This document shows, one piece after another, positions 32,197 through 43,175 of a stretch of 64,000 nucleotides of DNA. The stretch is from positions 1,798,833 to 1,862,832 of the forward strand of contig NC_039513.1 of NCBI RefSeq assembly GCF_003672135.1, read 5' to 3'. The notes under the pieces were generated by a model. It ran no database searches, was not told where the DNA came from, and saw only the letters and a list, made by a program, of their open reading frames with translations. Origin of the DNA: Ooceraea biroi (taxonomy: Eukaryota > Arthropoda > Insecta > Hymenoptera > Formicidae). The translations under genes were made by a program, and so were the position numbers. Each line of letters starts with the position of its first letter. Within the stretch, counting starts at the first letter, position 1.

Positions 32197-33425
32197 GGGG
32201 GGATTCTCATGTAACGAGTCAAAAAATTTTTTTTGCTTAAATCAACTCTAATACATGTGGAAAATATGTTCCTAAAGTTACAAATCGATATTCGACCTCT
32301 ACGTATAGTTATAGTCGAGTTTTCGACCGCGCGTTGAGTAGGTAGCTGGGAGCGCTTGGAGCGGAGACACGCGTCTCGTCTGTCCTCACTCATACACTCG
32401 TACATAACAAACAACTTCGCAGGTATACGTCTAATGGTTTTCTTTTGTTGTGATATACCTTCGCGTACTTGTATAGCTGAGGCAGGAAATTTTTACGAGA
32501 GCTTCAATTCGTGTGTTTGGCGTTTGGCTCCGAAATATTTATATTGTGGCATCCGAACAGTGGAAATAGCCGCATATATTGCTGCAGGATTATTCAACGA
32601 AGGCTATTTCGCCGTTTTAAAAATTATGGACACATTAGAACTAAAGATCGGTACCCATTGTAAGGAGTATGCAGACTCGTATGACGCCGCGCGAATACGG
32701 CAACAGGAGTGACGAAGCCTCAGTAGCTCGAAAGAAGCTCGAACTGCTCGCAAAGAACTGAATTTACAACAGCAGCAATTATACGAGGATGCAGAAGGCC
32801 TACTATATGGCCCTGGAATCGCCGATTAGGACTGTAAGTATTGAAAAGCTTTACTTTTTATAACCGAAAACTTTAAACGCGTTTTTCTCGAAATCACTTT
32901 TTTCAAACTGGTGTGCAGGATAACTAAAAAAATATTAGACCGATTGGGCTCTTTCGGGGCTCTACATGTAGACAATTATATTGTTCATCGTATGAACCTC
33001 AAAAGCAACAAAAATGTTTAAAGTAAATAATGTTTATTTCACAATAACAATGAAAATTTTAATGAAAAAACAGCTTTTTTTTTCAAATGTCGCCATTCTT
33101 TTCAATTTGGTTTTTTTTCTTGCTTCATGAGGTTCAAACGATGCGTAATGATCTATAATTAATAAATATTGTTGAATATTCTGTTTCAGACCATTATAGC
33201 GGATGCTAGACTGCACACCGTTTGACGCCTGCGACGCCGAAGCCGCTGAAGGCGGCGTCCATACCTATATCTATATATGTTTTTTTTAACCAAAAAAATA
33301 TTTTTATATTCTCTTTACATGTATTGATGTACTATTAAAGTTTGAGATCCTTTGACTAAATACGTTCTTGAAAAAAAATTCCGAAAAATCTGCTTCTTTT
33401 TGGCTCTTTACATGAGAATCCCCCC
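32197..33425 (+). mobile_element. TTAA element K2 (1229 bp) nested in K3
   Basis: The 18-bp ends GGGGGGATTCTCATGTAA are flanked by TTAA (32193-32196 and 33426-33429). Removing K2 with one TTAA restores the K3 reading DSKTFKGILDAK in frame, which proves the 4-bp TTAA duplication. Confidence 0.9.
32422..32829 (+). pseudogene. C-terminal transposase fragment of K2
   Basis: The frame contains NFYESFNSCVWRLAPKYLY, VEIAAYIAAGLFNEGYF and GTHCKEYADSYDA, equivalent to the last third of the K3 protein (NESCNSIIWSIAPK, VDIVSNIAVSTFNDG). A TGA at 32710-32712 interrupts it. The frame then continues to EGLLYGPGIAD and a stop at 32827. The N-terminal and central parts are absent, so this is a non-autonomous copy of a related but distinct family. 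Confidence 0.75.
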
Positions 33426-34739
33426 TTAAAGGGATTTTAGATGCTAAACCTTATAAAGATTTTATAGTTTCTAAAAAAGAATGTATAGACCATGTGCAGA
33501 AGCGTATGGGCACGCGTCTGCGAAATTAAAAAAAAAACACGAAAGGTCTTGGCGGTAAAGGCAAGTTAACTGCCAAATTAATCGACGAACTAACTGTATA
33601 TTACGGCTTGGCCATCCGGATTCCGTCGAAAAAATGCGAAACGACATTTGGACAACTCTTTATCACAAACTTTCCACGGATGAAATGCCGCAACACGATA
33701 AATGCCCGGTCGGTGTGGATTCGTGGTGTTCGTGGCAAAGAGCGTAAGCCTTGGACAATTTATGTGAATATCAACATAAGATGCCTCTTCCAAAAGAAGT
33801 CTTTGACTGCCTGAAGCCAATTTATGAAGATTTAAACAGCAACGATTTACTCAATCGTTGCTTAGGAGGTTTCACGCAAAATAACAACGAAAGTTGCAAT
33901 TCGATTATATGGTCGATCGCTCCTAAAATAGTTTCAAGTGGCAAAATGGTGGTCGACATTGTATCCAATATTGCAGTTTCCACATTTAACGACGGATTAT
34001 CAAGCGTAATGGAAGTCATGCAAGTAATGCAACTAACTGTGGGCCACAATTGCTACAATTTCTGCGTCAAGACAGACGCGCGCCGCGTGAAGGCTGCCGA
34101 GCGCTCACTCACAGATGCCGCTAAAGATGCTCGTAGGGCCTCCAGATCATCAAAAAAAAAAGAAGAGGAGGAGAATATTAATCTGGAAGGACAGTTGTAT
34201 GGTGCAGGCATCGCAGAAAAAAAGGTAAATTAAAAATTTCTAGAGTTAAATACGAAATAATGTTACTCAAAACTTTAAACGCGTTTTTCTCGAAATCACA
34301 TTTTTCAAATTGGCTTGCAGCATACCTTCAACGAACTTTATTCGATTCACTTAAAATTTTAACAGTAGATTCTGAACTAAATTCTCTAAAGAAGTATATA
34401 GGATTTTTACGATTGGTTAACAACTTTGTTTGTTATAAAAAATTTTTCACTGAATATTGTTTAGGTGAAAATGAAAACTGTTTTTCGAACGTTCGCCATT
34501 TCTACAAAAATCAATATTTTAACATATCCCTACGCACTTCTATAGCAAATCTAATGTAGATTATGAAAATATTCCATTTTTTGTTCTAGATAAAAGTGTA
34601 GGACACTTCTGCTGCAAGCCCCGGAAGCCCTCCAGAAAAAAGCATTTTTGTTTGCAGAGCTCTAGCGCTGCCATTTTGTTTAAAAAATTTTTTAAATTGT
34701 TTTGTATACTTGAAAACATGTACAATCCCATTAAAAAAA

Positions 34740-36830
34740 CTTTATAAAGGTGAAAAAAGTACGCCAAGTACATAAAAAATCTCACCTTGTACGCTGTGAC
34801 GTGACGTTTCGGGACGTCCGTCACAAGGTGCAATAGGATTGAGGAAGCACAAATATTCCGTCGGGATCGTTCCTCTCGCAGTTTGGGGGGGGAGCGATAC
34901 TTTACCGAGCGGCGTCTGAGCGCGTGCATAAATAGTGTTAAGAATTTCGCAGAGTGTAGACCAATCCATGGAAGAACTGTATCTCACACCTCGGGACAGC
35001 AAAACGTCGGAACGGGGACCCGGCGGGAGAGAAGAACGAAGAAGGGAAGCCTGAGCGTCGCGGGAGCGTTGGAGGTTCCGAGCCGTGCCAGGAAACGATG
35101 CCGCCGACCGCCGAATCAAGATGCCGAGCAGCAAGGAACGGAGCTGGGAGCGCGGATCGTCAGCGAGGAATTCCGTGCCGACCCGAGAAAAGGAGCACAG
35201 CCAGCTCGACCGCCTGGGAGGGGGTGCGCAACCCCTTGGCGACAACCTCGAGTCCCCTCGTTTGGGCCTGGCCAGCCCGGCGAGGAAAAGCGGAGACCGG
35301 GGAAGGTCGGCGTGGCCAGCAACTACCGCGATCCACAAAAAGCACCTGAAGAGCGGCTACCCGCCGTGCGAAAGATAACGGCGATAAGTCGGTGGTGGAT
35401 CGATGCGCGGATCGATGCGCGAACGGGGAGGGACCTCGCGACGCGCCCCGCGACTCGTCACTTGGAGTTTGGTTACGCTTGCGGATCGATCCTGGTGAGG
35501 GCCCGAAAACGAGAGAGAAGTAGCGAGCTACGACGCAGAGGACGAGATCATATGTAAGGTACTCTGCGATATCTTTTGAAATTACACCGGCTACGACGGC
35601 GCCTCGAGCTTAGTCGCCTAAATAATTGTTCCGCCCCGTAAATAAGGGGGATAGGTTATCATGTAGTGCCGAGAAGAGCGAGAAAAGAGACGAGGCCCGT
35701 CCGCCCCGGTGTCGCGCATAAGGGGGGTAGAACTTCCACCTCAAAAGCCAACTCCAGCCGATTGTCGCGTGATCTTGTCGTCTTTGTATTCTAATATACG
35801 TTGCCAAGCTTTGAATCGGGGAATCCGTTTGTCGCGTGAAAGTGCCGTATTTGTATTGTTTTAATTGCATTGCCGAGCCGTAAATGGTGCGTTGCCGAGC
35901 GGGGAATCGGGAAGTCTGTGAGTTCGAGTATTTCGTCGCGCGTCTTACGTTGAGTTCGAGTATTATGTGGTCGAGTGTATTACGTTTTCTGCGTTGATGC
36001 CGAGTAGTCTAGTCGCGGGGTATCGACTGCCGAGTGGTAGACGGTCGAGACTTTCCGGGTAACGCCCGTGAGAGACAGAGTCGGGATTGAGGCGAGATCG
36101 CGAGAGGGAAGAGGATTTCGAGCCGACGGTAACGGCTGTTTCCTAACCGGACCGCGGAACCTCACGGAAATCACCGAGGAGGATCTCAACACCGGGTGCC
36201 GAGAAGGTCACCGCGAAGTAAAGGGCTGACTCGCGCGTCCGCTCGGAATGGTGCGGTGACGACCGCATCGCGTATTGAGTCGTGTCTTTCGTATGCGTTG
36301 TGGTCTTCGACATTGCGTTCGTGTATCTGCGTTGTTGGCGTCCATGAGATTCGGAGTGACGAATCCCTGTATCCCCGGAAGTTCTCGAAATACATTATTT
36401 TATACTATTGCGTTGTGTCTTACTGTCTTCCTTCCCACGGCCTTATAATACCCTAACCCACGACGGCTGACTAGTCGAGCTATCGAAGTTTTACGTGCTG
36501 ATTTCGTGAGCGGCGCAAGTGATTGCGCCTGGCGCCCAATTACCGTATCATTTATCGTGTCGGTGATCGTGACCACGAGACTCAGACCCGGTGGATAGAG
36601 AGACGTTGTCGAGAGAGAGAAAGAGAGAGAGAGAGAGAAAGACTGAGTTCCGAGCGAAAGAGTGTCGAGAGGACTTGCCGAGGAAAATCTGAGTCGTCAC
36701 GATCACGGTTGTTCGGGAATAATTATCGATTTGGTATTTCGCGTGAAATCTGATTTGCGACGCCGCGCCTACGCGCCCGGCGGACCGTAGGCCAGCGACG
36801 GCCGTCGCAACGCAACAAAAAGTGTAAAAT
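34740..36830. other. GC-rich region; possibly LTR-derived, no firm gene
   Basis: Composition changes abruptly from AT-rich to GC-rich. Overlapping open frames occur on both strands (the longest are 34883-35557 plus and 35338-34742 minus) but show no domain, and open frames are expected by chance in such sequence. TGGCGCCCAAT at 36530-36540 resembles a tRNA-Lys primer-binding site used by Gypsy-type retrotransposons. Purine tracts with G runs (35645 and 35720) resemble polypurine tracts. A (GA)n run lies at 36610-36650. I cannot define LTR boundaries. A CATAAATAG promoter-like site is at 34927. Confidence 0.3.
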
Positions 36831-36939
36831 GCTATTTATAAAAATCAAAACTAAATATGAAATCAATAGTTAACTAGCTAAGTACCTCGAAGCAATTCAG
36901 TTTGAGTATTTTATCCAAATGTTTTCCATATTCATATAT

Positions 36940-37417
36940 TCATATATCAATATATTCATCACTTTTTTTTAAATATGATGCACATTCTGTCAGATCTTGA
37001 GCAACGAGTTCTATCTTATCCGAAGAAATACGATCTAACATTGCAATATTCAAAATATCACATAATGCACAAGTTGGAAGTAAACAAACTGTATCCATTG
37101 GTAAATTTTGTAAGTAATTACATAATTCTTGTAATCGGTTGTCACAATTAGTTTCTCTAAACTTCATTTTTCTCGTTTCTAAAATAATTACATTCGAATC
37201 AGTTAGTGTTCCAACTCGAATTCTCGTTAATATATCTCGATAAGAGTCATCGCCTTGTTGTCGCACATTAATTTGTAATTCATCATAACTGAATAAAGAC
37301 CATAAATTTACAGAGCCCATTGCACCAATATACTTCTGAATTTTTAATTTGGATAATTCAATAAAAGGCGGACCTTCATGTACAGGTGGAAGTTGTAATA
37401 AATCTCCAAAAAGAAGT
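36940..37417 (-). pseudogene. Helitron A PIF1 helicase, middle part, truncated
   Basis: Directly after the mariner the reading resumes LLFGDLLQLPPV (helicase motif III region), WSLFSYDELQINVRQQGDD, RIRVGTLTDSNV and LLPTCALCDILNIAML. The C-terminal motifs with CLSYGITIHKSQG-type sequence expected in PIF1 helicases are absent, and the frame decays at 36940. Confidence 0.82.
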
Positions 37418-37418
37418 A

Positions 37419-38937
37419 CAGGATGTCCCATGGGAAGTTGCTGAAACTAATCAGCTGTCATTTTTAAACGTATGCAGTTATTGAAAAAACAAAAATTGCG
37501 TTGGAAAGAGGAAAGTCTGCAGTTTTTGATGGATATAAATAAAATTTAGCAAAATGTTTGTATATCAGTTTATTTTATTAATGAAAAATATGCTAATAAT
37601 CAAGTAAGCTAATGATAAATATTTTCAAAGTGTGCACCATCTGAATTTGTACAAAAATCAATTCTTTTACGAAAACTTGTGAAAACTTTTTCTAACATGT
37701 CGTCTTTAATGTTGCTGACGACCTTTTTAATAGCTACTACTAAATCTGACACTGTTTCTGGATTTCAGGCATAACAATGGTCCTTAATGTATCCCCGAAG
37801 AAAGAAGTCACATGGATTTAAATCCGGCGAGTACGGTGGCCATTCTAGCCCCCCCTGGGCAAATTTGGGGTATCCCAGACCGATGACTCGATTGCCATAA
37901 ACTTTATGGATTGTTTCGAAGACCTCCTGGGTTCGATGTGGTGTCGCTCCATCGTGCATGAAATGAAATCCTCTGACCAGGCCTCTTTTTTTTGCATGAG
38001 GGAAGAATTGTGTTTCGAGAAGCTGCTTGTAACTTTCACCAGTGACTGTTGATTCGAAGAATTGCAGATAAATTCCTTTTACCGAGATCGCAGCCCATGC
38101 TGTTATTTTTTGTCGATGTAAAGGTTTAGCCAGGGAAACGTTGGGATTTTCCGACCCCCAAAATCTATAATTTTGTTTATTAACATAACCATTTAGCCAG
38201 AAATGTGCTTCGTCCGTGTAAATTATCAATTTTGCATCAAGTTCTCCATCTTCAAACATTCTATTTATCGTCTTGCAGAATTCCACACGTTTCGTCATAG
38301 CGCGTTTGGTTAGCAATTGATGCGATGTTATTTTATAGGGATGCATTTTCAGGAAATGTTTTAAAATCCTGTGTAACGTTGTTTTGGATATTTCAAGAGC
38401 TTGGGCAGCTTTCCGAATGGAAGAATTTGGATTCTCTTCAAAATACTTCTTAATATCTTCAATGTTTTCTTTTGCAGCTACAGACACAGAAGGACCTGGC
38501 AGATCATGTCTACGGTCTTGGATAGTTCCATACTGCATAAAATTATCGATAATTCTGATAAAAATAACACAAAACATTATTTTAATGCAGATTTATTGCC
38601 AAAAAATGGAGTGACGTAACGCATACGTTTAAAGAAATAATAAATTCTAACCTTTTCAGCGTGTTTTCGCTCTTAATTTTATGTGTTCCGTATTTAGTAC
38701 GAAACCCCCTGTAAGCATTGCTATAAACTTTTCCTCTGGAAAAGAAGCACTCGACAAGATAAATCTTTTTTTCCGTCGTCAGATTACTCATTTTGACGCG
38801 CACGGACTTGCATCTACCACAACCAGAATAAAACTGCGGACACTCAGATGAACGACCGTTAACCGTAAGACCCTTTCTGAAGTCATGGAGGGGAGAACCA
38901 ATCGTTTACTTTCAGCAACTTCCCATGGGACACCCTG
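37419..38937 (-). mobile_element. Tc1/mariner-like element (1519 bp), long-spacing D family
   Basis: The ends CAGGATGTCCCATGGGAAGT and the complement of CAGGGTGTCCCATGGGAAGT lie next to TA (37417-37418 and 38938-38939). It encodes an intron-containing transposase on the minus strand and interrupts the Helitron helicase. Confidence 0.88.
37609..38803 (-). pseudogene. Tc1/mariner-like transposase, two exons, single stop codon
   Basis: Exon 1 (38803-38652) starts MRVKMSNLTTEKKIYLVECF. An intron of 97 bp (AAAAG|GTTAGA ... TTTTTATCAG) joins in frame to exon 2 (38554-37609). Helix-turn-helix region: SSIRKAAQALEISKTTLHRI. Catalytic residues: D in LIIYTDEAHFWLNG, D in FHFMHDGATPHRT and D in SPDLNPCDFF. 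I count 47 residues between the last two, more than in mariner (34) or the DD41D group. A TGA at 37765-37767 interrupts, but the same frame then continues NPETVSDLVVAIKKVVS to HFENIYH and TAG at 37609. That fits one CGA to TGA change in an otherwise complete protein of 365 codons. Confidence 0.85.
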
Positions 38938-40924
38938 TATATGTTTTTTTTGCCGAACCATCCATTATCACAATCCATGGTATTAAATATTTCTGTTAGT
39001 CGAAGATGAATGTACATTAATGTAATATTTGAAATCATTGAAACTTCATCGATAATTATTAAAACAACATTCTTAAGTTCGTCCCGTATAACTTTAAGGG
39101 CTATATCAGAGAGTTGTTTATATTTAGCAGTACGGCCATGTTCTACTGGCAATTGAAATAATCTATGAATAGTAAGTCCATCAATATTAAAAGCTGCTAT
39201 ACCGGTTGGTGCAGTTACCGCTGTGTCTTTGTCTCCAATATATTTTTTAATCCAACATCTAATAGTTTTGATCAAAAAACTCTTTCCAGTACCACCTTCA
39301 CCGCTAACATAAAGTCTAAGAACTTCATTATTATCATCAGATATAGCAGCAGTAATTCTATCAAAGATTCGTTTTTGATCAGTATTTAATTGCGTCACCA
39401 TTTCATCGACGTTAACTTCAAATTTATTACTATCTTCATTAATATCTGTAAAGTCCCTCATTGCTCCTTCAACTTCGACAGGAACACATTCTAATGCACA
39501 ATTTTCAGGACAGTCATTTTCCTCTTCATCTTTTCTAATTTCTGAAATTTCTTCTTGTATTAATTCTTTAATATTATCTATACCTTGCTGAATGACGGTT
39601 ATTCTTTCGTGATACTGAAGAGCATCTTTCAATTTAAATTGTACTAAAGAAAATGCTTCTGCATAACTATCACATTCATTATTTAATTCACTAATATCTC
39701 TCCAAGGCTGAAATAATAACAATAATGAAAAGTAGTAACGCTCTGGTTGAGTATGGACATTGTATTCGTAATGATTGATAAGATATCCACGTTTACGTTT
39801 CCTTAAATATAAAGATTCACCGAGCACGTAATATTTTATTTTCTTAGAAATTGGTTTATCTTTCGTAATATCATACCATTTTGCATACTCATACAAATTA
39901 GTAGATTCTAGTTCTTTAGGTCTGCTCGGATAATATGTATCAATTAAAGAAGGACAAAAAATATCGGCAGATTCAGAATTTAACATTTCAATCTCTTTGT
40001 GAGACTTAACTTTTCTACTTCTAATCATATTTACATCTAACCATCTTATAGTCGTTTCCTTGTCAGTACCGTATAATGATATTCCTAACAAAGTGTCAGC
40101 AGCTTCAAGAGCTCCACATTCCCTGTGATTCAACATGCGCACTCCAATATTCCAAAGACAACTTCTCAACGATTTTGTTGAATTTATCTTTTGAAATGTA
40201 TCTTCTGCATTATTACTCTTTTCTGCTTTGGAAACATATTTTGTAGTATACCAAGTTAATAACGTAGATTTTTCACCTACAAATTGAATATCCATGTTTC
40301 CTTCCCAAGCAACAAGTATAGCTGGATTATAATCATTAATATTGATTTCTTCTTTGGATCGTGGCAGATCATACAATCTGCTTTTTGTTTTCAACTTTCT
40401 TCTATCCGCTATTGAAACAGCAACATCTCTAATTTTCAAAGTATTTGCTACGGATCTTGGAAAGCCAAACCTGCATACTTTCGAAAAACCTACTTTAGTT
40501 TTTTTAGTACGCAAGCAGTAATCATTATGTTTATGTCGTTAATGTGTATTTACACGTCGATATAATTCCGATGATAATTCTTTATTTGGCATTCTACAAG
40601 TGACATATTTTAAGATAAAAGATGTAATTTCTTCATTAGAAGATGTACCAATTACCGGAGCATCTTTTATCCAAATTAACAAATGAAAATACTGCATACC
40701 TCTGCCTTGATATTCACGACGCCAAAAGTAATGAGTGACCTCTCCGATTGGATTATCAGGTGAACAAAGAAAATCAAGCATAGCTTTAAATTTATTATCT
40801 ATGAATCTCGAAGTTGATACAGGATCGAATGCAATAAGTTCGTTTGCAGATTTTCCATTGGCAATTGATTCATTTATTTCTCGAAGATATTCTATCAAAT
40901 CGGTCGATGTCGTGTCGTGGGGGC
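38938..40924 (-). pseudogene. Helitron A Rep and PIF1 helicase N-terminal part
   Basis: The frame 40934-40539 has the Rep region DLIEYLREINESIANGKSA and GEVTHYFWRREYQGRGMQYF. Where the HUH pair is expected the sequence is QYFHLLIWI, so the first histidine appears to be Tyr. A TAA at 40539-40541 interrupts VNTH-stop-RHKHNDYC. The frame continues with the Rep tyrosine motif LLTWYTTKYVSKAEK and then the helicase: VSGEGGTGKSFLIKTI (Walker A), AVTAPTGIAAFNIDGLTIH and VVLIIIDEVSM (Walker B). Rep nicks and rejoins DNA in rolling-circle transposition and PIF1 unwinds it. The mariner at 37419-38937 separates the rest of the helicase. Confidence 0.85.
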
Positions 40925-41105
40925 CGGTAAGCACGCTTTAAATGAACACACTGTGGGTATACTGAATAACTGGATGTATATATGTTAGTATACAAACTTG
41001 CTTAGTAAATATCTTTGACTCTTGCGTCTATCGCTCGTGTCCGTGCTCTGCCGCGCGCCTCGCCTGCGCACATGCGCATCGCCTTCCTCGTAGTATCGCG
41101 CAGCA
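40925..41105. other. Foreign segment of about 180 bp inside Helitron Rep
   Basis: The segment between CEWLW and DLIEYLREIN does not match Helitron coding sequence. It includes a GC-rich part (CGCGCGCCTCGCCTGCGCAC) and a TATAC-containing AT part. No inverted ends were recognised. A short SINE or solo MITE insertion is likely. Confidence 0.55.
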
Positions 41106-41780
41106 ATACACTACAGTCCATAACCATTCGCATGGATTAAGAGTAAGAAACCAAGTAGCAGGTCCGTAATTATTTATCATACAACGCAAATTGCCTCTAG
41201 GTATTCTCCAATATTGTTCTGTATTTCGTAACTTAGAAAATATAGTACTTAAGTTAGATTCAAGCTGCTGGTTAGATAATTGCTCCAAATAAGTAGCAGC
41301 TGTATACTTTTCACGAGGATCAGTAACATTCAGTTTATGAAATATGCCAGCATTTAATTGTCGCATATTGTTATCATGTAATGAATAGAAAAGAAATTGT
41401 GGATTTGTCCGAAATTCCGAGTGTTCCGACATAAGTCTTAATTTAATATATTCGAAATCAGTTATCCGGACACATCTATCTTCATGCTGTCCATTTACAC
41501 CATATGGATATAAATCAGGAAAACATTTTGTATCCAAATCTTTATTACGATTATCCAATGGAATATCTTGAATTTTCTTCATTTGATAAAGTTTAGTTGC
41601 AGGTTCATTTATTCTTTTTTCATACATAGGATATATTGTACATTGTTCATAATATTCATCTGTTTGCGACATTTGAGTCAATAATGCCTCGTGTGTTTTC
41701 TTAATGTTATTTTCTTCATTATCATAACATTGAGAATCATGTTCTTGAAACTCAACGTTTTGTAATTCGGAATGTAACAA
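41106..41780 (-). pseudogene. Helitron A Helitron_like_N domain, N-terminal half
   Basis: The frame contains DLDTKCFPDLYPYGVNGQHE, the EFRTNPQFLFYSLHDNNMRQ block and ending GPATWFLTLNPCEWLW, all typical of the region before the Rep HUH motif. After EWLW the reading enters foreign sequence. The matching continuation DLIEYLREINESI is found about 180 bp further on. Confidence 0.78.
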
Positions 41781-41837
41781 ACTTTCAGGAGATGTTGGTA
41801 GTATAATGTCTGAATATATAGGATTATTTTGTTTTAA

Positions 41838-43175
41838 CTATATTAAGGCTGTCCATACTTTTTTTACATCGACTAATTTTTCCCAGATTATATTTGCTTT
41901 AGTTGGAATACCACGAACTAATATATATAGTTCATGATTTAGATTAATAGGTTCATTAAAAGGACAAATCTTCTTTAAGGTTTCTTCCATAGGCAATGGC
42001 AAATAGAACGTTCTACCTTTTACTTTTGAAACCATGTGTTTATGTGGTAAATTTTTATTCATTACCGTACCCATTCTTTGCACAACTTGAAATGCTTTAG
42101 CTCGTTTTATAAGAATTCGTTCGTAATCATTTAATGTTGTAATTTCTTTTGGTACAGGTAACACTTCAAGCTTATTGGTTCTGCATGTTGGCGGTATTTT
42201 GTTATTTTTAAAATATCGATCACAAAATTTGCAAATTTTATAATTTTCATTGATTTTTAATCCTATATCATTAATAAAATTATTCCAAACTGTTGTACCA
42301 TTTTTCTTACAAATTTTTACTCTAATAATATCTCTTTTAAAGCAATATTTTATGCAAGAAATACAAACATGTTTTGGAACATCTAGTGATCGTTTCGTAA
42401 ATGCTTTAAAGGCCAAGTTATATTGAGACTGAATTTCATCCTCATTTAAATTAATTTCCGCAATAACCTGTGATGATGCAGTCGTTGCTTTTTGTTGAGC
42501 CTCAATTGCAATATCTCGGAGTCTGTTTATATCAACATCATTTAATGCTTTGTTTAATTTATTTAATTTTTTATTAAGATTGATCAAATCATATATTAAT
42601 CTTTTAATATTTCGTATCATCGGAAAATGGGGAGACATTATCTCAATAGATAAAAACCATGATCTACATATTTCATAGTCAATATAACAGCCATGAGAAT
42701 GACCTAGTTTGTCTTGATGTATCCGATTGTAACAAGTATGATAACATAAAAATTTTTTACGAAAAGTCTTTAATGTACAATTTACAAGTTCTTGAAAGCA
42801 GCTCTTCAAATCGTTTATAATAATCTCTTCTATTTTACACAGGAAACTACAGCGCCATGCTTTTCTGGTTTTGTGTTTTGATTCTATTAAAGGTAAAATA
42901 TTAACTGCTTTGCCTTCGGAATCCATTACAATAGGTTCAGAAACATTATATACACGATAGGTAGTTTCAGCAAAATATGATTCCGCAGAAGTGGTATGTT
43001 TAGCTTGTCCACAAAACATATTTACATAATCTGTAAATTTTAATGATGGACATTCTATTGCACGTGTCACACAAACTTCAATTTTTTGTTTACATTTATT
43101 AAATATTCTTTTCATTTGTAGAATATAAACGTTTCTTATATAAAAGCACCATTTTGCTATACGTTCAGCCTCCAA
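41838..43175 (-). CDS. Helitron A cysteine-rich and DUF6570-like region
   Basis: The open frame encodes 445 residues. Near residues 263-340 there are zinc-finger-type pairs: VPKHVCISCIKYCFKRD and YKICKFCDRYFKNNKIPPTC. The segment TTLNDYERILIKRAKAFQVV followed by HMVSKVKGRTFYLPLPMEE matches the DUF6570 pattern found before the Rep domain in animal Helitrons. The N-terminal half contains a conserved LGHSHGCYIDYEICRSWF block also present in Helitron B (LGHTHSCYIDLNLCKAM). The frame is intact but is one part of a larger broken polyprotein. Confidence 0.75.
   Translation of the reverse strand: MEAERIAKWCFYIRNVYILQMKRIFNKCKQKIEVCVTRAIECPSLKFTDYVNMFCGQAKHTTSAESYFAETTYRVYNVSEPIVMDSEGKAVNILPLIESKHKTRKAWRCSFLCKIEEIIINDLKSCFQELVNCTLKTFRKKFLCYHTCYNRIHQDKLGHSHGCYIDYEICRSWFLSIEIMSPHFPMIRNIKRLIYDLINLNKKLNKLNKALNDVDINRLRDIAIEAQQKATTASSQVIAEINLNEDEIQSQYNLAFKAFTKRSLDVPKHVCISCIKYCFKRDIIRVKICKKNGTTVWNNFINDIGLKINENYKICKFCDRYFKNNKIPPTCRTNKLEVLPVPKEITTLNDYERILIKRAKAFQVVQRMGTVMNKNLPHKHMVSKVKGRTFYLPLPMEETLKKICPFNEPINLNHELYILVRGIPTKANIIWEKLVDVKKVWTALI

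Larger units (their letters stand above)
31281..34233 (+). pseudogene. PF20700-type transposase of K3, split by K2 and frameshifted
   Basis: The protein opens MSDKVYRSHKGKKEKTWSSK. It continues with a cysteine pair (VCKQCGKN), GLGFTIVVTCRECDNVFINS, RRIVLAMRLLGIGLNGIIKF, GITVSDDGSWRERGFSSLYG, VKSKYCKVCEYWKKK and YSHYIGDGDSKTFKG. This is the signature of the Mutator-like transposase domain common in insect and cnidarian proteins, with aspartates in SDDGSW and GDGDSK as likely catalytic residues. K2 interrupts it at 32197-33425. The frame resumes GILDAKPYKDFIVSKKEC and ends EGQLYGAGIAEKKVN. A small deletion near 31550 and a shift in the A run near 33530 disable it. Confidence 0.78.
30835..34560 (+). 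mobile_element. TTAA element K3, autonomous type, right end not found
   Basis: The left end GGGGTTTCACTACAGTAAAA follows TTAA at 30831-30834. It encodes a PF20700-type (Mutator-like domain) transposase on the plus strand, interrupted by element K2. The sequence after the stop (CGCGTTTTTCTCGAAATCAC) is shared with K1 and K2. A matching right terminus is not visible before the GC-rich region that begins near 34740, so the 3' boundary is a minimum estimate. Confidence 0.7.

Noticed and set aside
30835..34233. Calling K3 a classical Mutator element
   Set aside because: The domain label suggests it, but the 4-bp TTAA flanks and short ends do not fit Mutator duplications of 8-11 bp.
28733..34560. 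Calling K1-K3 piggyBac elements
   Set aside because: TTAA flanks would allow it, but the encoded protein has the PF20700-type signature rather than a piggyBac transposase.
34883..35557. Long overlapping ORFs in the GC-rich region (up to 224 residues) as host genes
   Set aside because: Open on both strands and in several frames, no domain, no clear splice structure; high GC explains the lack of stops.
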